Source: Arthrobacter echini (GTDB lineage: Bacteria > Actinomycetota > Actinomycetes > Actinomycetales > Micrococcaceae). From it: a stretch of DNA of 64,000 nucleotides. The notes below the pieces were generated by a model. The model had not been told where the DNA came from and made no database searches. It saw nothing but the letters and a program-made list of their open reading frames with translations. Position numbers and translations under genes: made by a program. The stretch lies in contig NZ_VSLD01000002.1 of assembly GCF_008107445.1 (NCBI RefSeq), positions 310,001-374,000 on the forward strand, written 5' to 3'. Positions 56,264 to 64,000 of the stretch are shown here, piece after piece; position 1 is the stretch's first letter, and every line of letters begins with the position of its first letter.

Positions 56264-57838
56264 TCAGGACTCCGCGGGCTCCTCGTACTTCGGGAACACC
56301 GGGCTCGGCGCGGGAAGAGGCGTCCCCGGTTCGATGCGCTGATCCAGGGCGAGGAAGCTGCGGCGGGGGTCGTCGTCGCGGCTCCCCTGGCCCAGCGCGG
56401 TGAGGATCCGGCCGGAGCTGGTGGGCATGACCGGCTGCGTGAGGATCGCCACGACCCTGAGGACCTCCAGTGTCACGTAGAGAACGGTGGCCATGCGCTC
56501 GGGGTCGGTTTTGCGCAGCACCCAGGGCTGCTGCTCGGCGAAGTAGGCGTTGGTGTCCCCCAGCACGAGCCACACGGCCTCCAGCGCCCGGGAGAACTCC
56601 TGCCGCTCGTAGGCGGCGCGGTTCGAGTCCAGCAGGGCGTGGGCCTGGTCGAGAATTCCCGTGTCGGCCGGGGTCAGCTTCCCGGGGACGGGCACGATGC
56701 CGTCGCAGTTCTTTGCCACCATCGACAGCGAGCGCTGTGCGAGATTGCCGAAGTTGTTGGCGAGATCGGCATTCATCCGGCTGATCACCGTCTCGTGACT
56801 GTAGGAACCGTCCGCCCCGAAGGGGATCTCGCGGAGCAGGAAGAAGCGCACCTGGTCCAGACCGTACTGCTCCACCCAGTCGGCAGGAGCCACGGTGTTG
56901 CCGAGCGATTTGGACATCTTCACGCCGCGATTGTGCAGGTGTCCGTGGATCATCACGCGCCTGGGGAGCTCGAGCCCGGCCGACATGAGAAAGGCGGGCC
57001 AGTAGATGGCGTGGAATCGGGAGATGTCCTTGCCGATCACGTGCACGTCGGCCGGCCAGAACCGGCGGAACAGCTCCGAGTCCGTGTGAGGGAATCCGAC
57101 GCCGGTCAGATAGTTGGTGAGCGCGTCCACCCAGACGTACATGACGTGCCGGTCGTTCCCCGGCACGGGAACGCCCCAGTCGAACGTGGTGCGACTGACG
57201 GAGAGATCCTCGAGGCCGCGCTGCACGAAGGAGATGACCTCGTTGAACCGGGACTGCGGGGCTCCGAACTCCGGCTGCGCGGCGTAGAGGTCCAGCAGCT
57301 TCTGCTGGTAGGCCGAGAGGCGGAAGAAATAGCTCTCCTCCTGAGTCCAGGTGACCTCCGTGTCGGTCTCCGTGGCGTAGCGGACGCCGTCGTCGCGGAC
57401 CTCGGTCTCGTCCTCGCTCCAGAACGCCTCGTCCCGCACGGAATACCAGCCGGCGTAGATGTCGAGGTAGATGTCGCCGTTGGCCTCCATGCGCTTCCAG
57501 ATCTCCGTGACAGCCGCGTAGTGGTCCTCGTCGGTGGTGCGGATGAAGCGATCGTAGGAGGTACCGAGCGTGTCGTTCATGCCTTGGAACGCCCGGGCGT
57601 TGCGGGTGGCCAGCTCGCGCACGGGAATCCCGTCGCGGTCCGCGGTCTGCTGCATCTTCAGGCCGTGCTCGTCCGTGCCCGTCAGGTACCTCACGTCGTA
57701 CCCGTCGAGCCGCTTGAAGCGCGCCAGGGCGTCGGCGGCGATCGTTTCGTAGGCGTGCCCGATGTGCGGGGCGCCATTGGGATAGGAAATGGACGTGGTG
57801 AGGTAGTACGAGGGCTTCGTCTCAGCTGGGGAGGTCAC
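56264..57838 (-). CDS. metG: Methionine--tRNA ligase
   Basis: 524 aa class I enzyme that charges tRNA-Met. The HIGH motif is in YPNGAPHIGHAYETIAAD and KMSKS in GVKMSKSLGNTV. No zinc-binding Cys cluster is visible in the connective peptide, so it is the zinc-less short form. No tRNA-binding C-terminal domain. Confidence 0.97.
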   Translation of the reverse strand: MTSPAETKPSYYLTTSISYPNGAPHIGHAYETIAADALARFKRLDGYDVRYLTGTDEHGLKMQQTADRDGIPVRELATRNARAFQGMNDTLGTSYDRFIRTTDEDHYAAVTEIWKRMEANGDIYLDIYAGWYSVRDEAFWSEDETEVRDDGVRYATETDTEVTWTQEESYFFRLSAYQQKLLDLYAAQPEFGAPQSRFNEVISFVQRGLEDLSVSRTTFDWGVPVPGNDRHVMYVWVDALTNYLTGVGFPHTDSELFRRFWPADVHVIGKDISRFHAIYWPAFLMSAGLELPRRVMIHGHLHNRGVKMSKSLGNTVAPADWVEQYGLDQVRFFLLREIPFGADGSYSHETVISRMNADLANNFGNLAQRSLSMVAKNCDGIVPVPGKLTPADTGILDQAHALLDSNRAAYERQEFSRALEAVWLVLGDTNAYFAEQQPWVLRKTDPERMATVLYVTLEVLRVVAILTQPVMPTSSGRILTALGQGSRDDDPRRSFLALDQRIEPGTPLPAPSPVFPKYEEPAES

Positions 57839-57884
57839 CCTACGAAATTACCCCGCCCGGTGCGTATTCGCCCAAGTTCGCCGC

Positions 57885-58811
57885 TCAGCTGAGCCCGACG
57901 GCGTCGATCCCCAGGACGGCGTGGACGCCCCACGTCCGGTTGGCGATCTGTGTGACCCTCAGGTCCACCACCGAGCTGGCCAGCGCCAATGCGGTCCTCC
58001 GCTCCAGCCCGTACAGCTGCTGCATCCAGGTCAGCATCGCACCGAGGGCCTGCGTCGTGGCCCGATTCAGATCGGCGTCGAACCCGAAAGTGATGCGATC
58101 GGTCAGCGTGACCGCGTGGATGCTCTCCAACGGCGCATCCTGGACGACGTCGACCGTCACCGTGGTGGTCATTCCGCACTCGATCGCCGTGCCACCGACC
58201 TCGCCGTCACCCTGGGCCGCGTGTCCGTCACCGAGGTGCAGCAGCGCGCCGGGCACCGTGACCGGAAGATACAGGGTGGAGCCGGCCGTGAGCTCGCGGC
58301 AGTCGATGTTGCCGCCTCCTGCGGCGCGCGGCGGCGTGGTGGAGTGCTCCCCCGCTTCCGCCGGCGGCAGACCCACCACCCCCAGGAACGGAGCCAGGAG
58401 GACGGTGTGCCCGAACTGGTTCGTTCCCGTGCCGGTGGTCCTGTCGAGGTCCCAGAGCAGCCAGGCCGGATCAAGCCCGTCGACGCCCAGAGCGCGCAGC
58501 ACGTCATCATCGCGCCGGCTCGTGGTCCAGCCCCACGCGTCCGGCTCGAGGGTCTCGAACCGGACGGCCAGCACGTCTCCCGGTTTTGTCCCGGTCACGT
58601 CGATCGGTCCGGTCAGTGCGTGTCCCCGGCGATCTGGGAAACGGTACGGCGTCGGCGCTCCCGGCGTCGCCTGCCGTTCGAGATGGCCCCACGCATCGAG
58701 CGATCCGACCACGATGCGGTCGCCGGGTTCCACCCGGAGCACGGCCGGCGTGTCCCGCGAGAGGACCTGGACCGCCGTCGCCTCGGTGGCCGGCAGGTGG
58801 TGCGTGGTCAT
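57885..58811 (-). CDS. Acetamidase/formamidase family protein
   Basis: 308 aa FmdA/AmdA-type amidase. VEPGDRIVVGSLDAWG, TGPIDVTGTKPGDVLAV, HLGDGHAAQGDGEVGGTAIE and MTTTVTVDV are characteristic. It should release ammonia from formamide or acetamide. The ATG at 58811 has GAGG 6 nt upstream. A much longer frame through serA is a shadow. It lies 17 bp after the serA stop. Confidence 0.9.
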   Translation of the reverse strand: MTTHHLPATEATAVQVLSRDTPAVLRVEPGDRIVVGSLDAWGHLERQATPGAPTPYRFPDRRGHALTGPIDVTGTKPGDVLAVRFETLEPDAWGWTTSRRDDDVLRALGVDGLDPAWLLWDLDRTTGTGTNQFGHTVLLAPFLGVVGLPPAEAGEHSTTPPRAAGGGNIDCRELTAGSTLYLPVTVPGALLHLGDGHAAQGDGEVGGTAIECGMTTTVTVDVVQDAPLESIHAVTLTDRITFGFDADLNRATTQALGAMLTWMQQLYGLERRTALALASSVVDLRVTQIANRTWGVHAVLGIDAVGLS

Positions 58812-58828
58812 GGGTGTCCTCACGGTCG

Positions 58829-60421
58829 TCAGTCCTGCAGATCCACTTCGCGCGCCACGCTCGCCCCGATCTCGGTCCGGATGGTGTCCAGGACCTCCTG
58901 CGGCACGGAGCTGTCCACGGTGAGCAGGGAAAGCGCCTGACCGCCCTCCTGGCTCCGCGCCACCTGCATCCCCGCGATGTTGATGCCGTGCTCCCCCAGC
59001 AGCCGGCCGAGTGTACCGATCACGCCGGGGCGGTCCGCGTAGAGCAGCACCACGAGGTGCTCGCTGATGGGAATCTCCAGATCGTAGCCGTTCACGCCCA
59101 CGAGTTTCTCCACCTGCTTGGGGCCCGTGAGGGTGCCGGCCACCGAGATCTGCGACCCGTCCGAGAGCGCACCCCTCAGCACGAGCACGTTGCGGTACTC
59201 CTCGGACTCGGCGGTGGTGATGAGCCTGACGGCGACACCGCGCTGCTCCGCCAGCACCGGGGCGTTGACGTAGGAGACCTGTTCGGAGACGACGTCGGTG
59301 AAGACACCCTTGAGCGCCGCGAGTTCGAGTGCCTTCACGTCGAGGGATGCGATCTCCCCGGCCACCTCGATCTCGATCTGCGTCAGGGAGTCGTGCGTGA
59401 GTGCGGTGAAGATGCGGCCGAGTTTCTCCATGAGCGGGATCCCGGGGCGGACGGCGGGGTCGATCACACCGCCGGCCACGTTTACGGCGTCGGGCACGAG
59501 CTCCCCGGCCAGGGCGAGCCGCACGGAGCGGGCGACCGAGACGCCCGCCTTCTCCTGCGCCTCGTCGGTGGAGGCTCCGAGGTGCGGGGTCACCACCACG
59601 CGTTCGTGGGCGAAGAACGGCAGATCGGTGCTGGGCTCCTGGACGAAGACGTCGATGCCGGCGCCCGCGATCCTGCCCTGCTCGAGGGCTTCGTGGAGCG
59701 CCTCCTCGTCCACGAGACCACCGCGTGCCACGTTGACCACGTACGCGGTGTCCTTCATCGAGGCGAAGGCCTCGGCGCCGAGCATGCCGATGGTCTCCGG
59801 GGTCTTCGGCATGTGGATGGTGACGAAATCGGACTCGCGGAGCAGCTCGTCGAGGGGCACCAGCTGCACCCCGAGCTGGGCCGCCCGCGCGGAGGTGACG
59901 TAGGGGTCGTAGGCGAGGATCTGCGTGCCGAAACCCTGCAGGCGCTCCGCGACGAGCGCCCCGATGCGCCCCAACCCGATGATGCCGATGGTCTTCTCGT
60001 AGAGTTCGCTGCCCGAGTACAGCGAGCGCTTCCACTGGCCCGCCTTGAGCGCTGCGCTGGCCTGCGGGATGTGCCGGGCGAGGCTGAGGATGTGGCCCAC
60101 GGTGAGTTCGGCCGCGGAGATGATGTTCGACGTCGGGGCGTTGACCACCATGACACCGGCCTGCGTGGCCGCCCTGATGTCCACGTTGTCCAGGCCCACG
60201 CCGGCGCGGGCGATGACCTTGAGCTTCGGGGCCGCGGCGATGGCCTCGGCGTCGAGCTGCGTGGCGGAGCGGATGAGGACGGCGTCGACGTCGGCCAGCG
60301 CTGCGAGCAGCAATTCGCGATCCGCTCCGTCGGTGCTGCGGATCTCGAAGTCCGGTCCCAACGCGTCGACGGTGGCGGGAGAGAGTTCTTCGGCGAGCAG
60401 GACGACGGGTCTGGAGGTCAC
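58829..60421 (-). CDS. serA: D-3-phosphoglycerate dehydrogenase
   Basis: First step of serine synthesis. 530 aa, long actinobacterial form. The NAD site is GIIGLGRIGALVAERLQGFG, with the ARGGLVDEEAL motif and the catalytic HLGAST; an intervening domain and a C-terminal ACT domain follow, from about residue 455 (PGVIGTLGRLLGEHGINIAGM), which in M. tuberculosis mediates serine feedback. It lies downstream of ilvC past a hairpin. Confidence 0.97.
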   Translation of the reverse strand: MTSRPVVLLAEELSPATVDALGPDFEIRSTDGADRELLLAALADVDAVLIRSATQLDAEAIAAAPKLKVIARAGVGLDNVDIRAATQAGVMVVNAPTSNIISAAELTVGHILSLARHIPQASAALKAGQWKRSLYSGSELYEKTIGIIGLGRIGALVAERLQGFGTQILAYDPYVTSARAAQLGVQLVPLDELLRESDFVTIHMPKTPETIGMLGAEAFASMKDTAYVVNVARGGLVDEEALHEALEQGRIAGAGIDVFVQEPSTDLPFFAHERVVVTPHLGASTDEAQEKAGVSVARSVRLALAGELVPDAVNVAGGVIDPAVRPGIPLMEKLGRIFTALTHDSLTQIEIEVAGEIASLDVKALELAALKGVFTDVVSEQVSYVNAPVLAEQRGVAVRLITTAESEEYRNVLVLRGALSDGSQISVAGTLTGPKQVEKLVGVNGYDLEIPISEHLVVLLYADRPGVIGTLGRLLGEHGINIAGMQVARSQEGGQALSLLTVDSSVPQEVLDTIRTEIGASVAREVDLQD

Positions 60422-60501
60422 GGGGGTTCCTTCGGGCTGGATCAGCGGGCTGAGCGGGAGGACGGGCCGGGAGGACAGGGATCAGGGCCCGGACACAGGT
60501 G

Positions 60502-60541
60502 CGGCAGGACACGCGCTCGACGTCGAGCACGTGTCCTGCCG
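60502..60541 (-). terminator. Hairpin between ilvC and serA
   Basis: A 19-bp stem with one mismatch and a CG loop fills the gap after the ilvC stop (60557). It should end or attenuate ilvBNC transcription before serA. Confidence 0.8.
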
Positions 60542-60556
60542 GAGGGGGTGGAGCCG

Positions 60557-64000
<3,444 letters not shown>

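Noticed and set aside
57885-60530. 881-aa fused frame across serA and the amidase
   Set aside because: The first two thirds are the serA antiframe with Arg/Ala-rich low complexity; the amidase starts at 58811 with its own ribosome site.

Overview
The window is high-GC DNA from an actinobacterium, most likely a member of the Micrococcaceae (Arthrobacter sensu lato). This rests on the L32 and IlvB sequence types, the bifunctional PutA, the LtbR/NdgR-type IclR regulator beside leuCD, and a gene backbone that I recall as matching the Mycobacterium tuberculosis order from rnc (Rv2925c) to ilvB (Rv3003c). No phage, insertion sequence, CRISPR array or rRNA was seen.

Layout. The backbone lies almost entirely on the minus strand and reads right to left: ilvB-ilvN-ilvC, serA, metG, leuB, ilvE, a fumarylacetoacetate-hydrolase-family gene, gltX, a HAD gene, tRNA-Gln and tRNA-Glu, two large membrane GTPases, leuC-leuD, murA, plsC-gpsA-ddl, thiL-DAK2-recG, modA-modB-modC with a TOBE regulator, rsmD, coaD, a DUF177 gene, rpmF and rnc. 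Accessory genes are inserted between these blocks. They include a cupredoxin pair and two frame-broken genes (1.7-4.2 kb), a YcnI copper locus (7-8.5 kb), a dTDP-rhamnose cluster (17-21 kb), a repeat array (24.1-24.8 kb), a RibA-RibD_C fusion (25-26 kb), a LysR/putA pair (26-31 kb), a sulfate-exporter-like permease (31-32 kb), a small-peptide/TPR locus (47.6-49 kb), two GGDEF-EAL proteins (49-51 and 53-55.5 kb) and a formamidase-like gene.

How the genes work together. IlvBNC, IlvE and LeuBCD make branched-chain amino acids, with leuCD next to a divergent IclR regulator. SerA, MetG and GltX serve amino-acid supply and tRNA charging. MurA, Ddl and the rhamnose and LCP proteins act in the cell wall. 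GpsA and PlsC start phospholipid synthesis. ModABC imports molybdate.

Most unusual. (1) A 46-aa predicted secreted peptide gene (47671-47811), with its own ribosome binding site and terminator, is divergent from a 345-aa TPR protein, which looks like an undescribed peptide-receptor signalling module. (2) Four diverged tandem copies of a unit of about 160 bp lie at 24161-24798. (3) A 17-bp tandem duplication breaks an alpha/beta hydrolase. (4) The DUF177 gene appears to start at an ATT codon with a good Shine-Dalgarno site.
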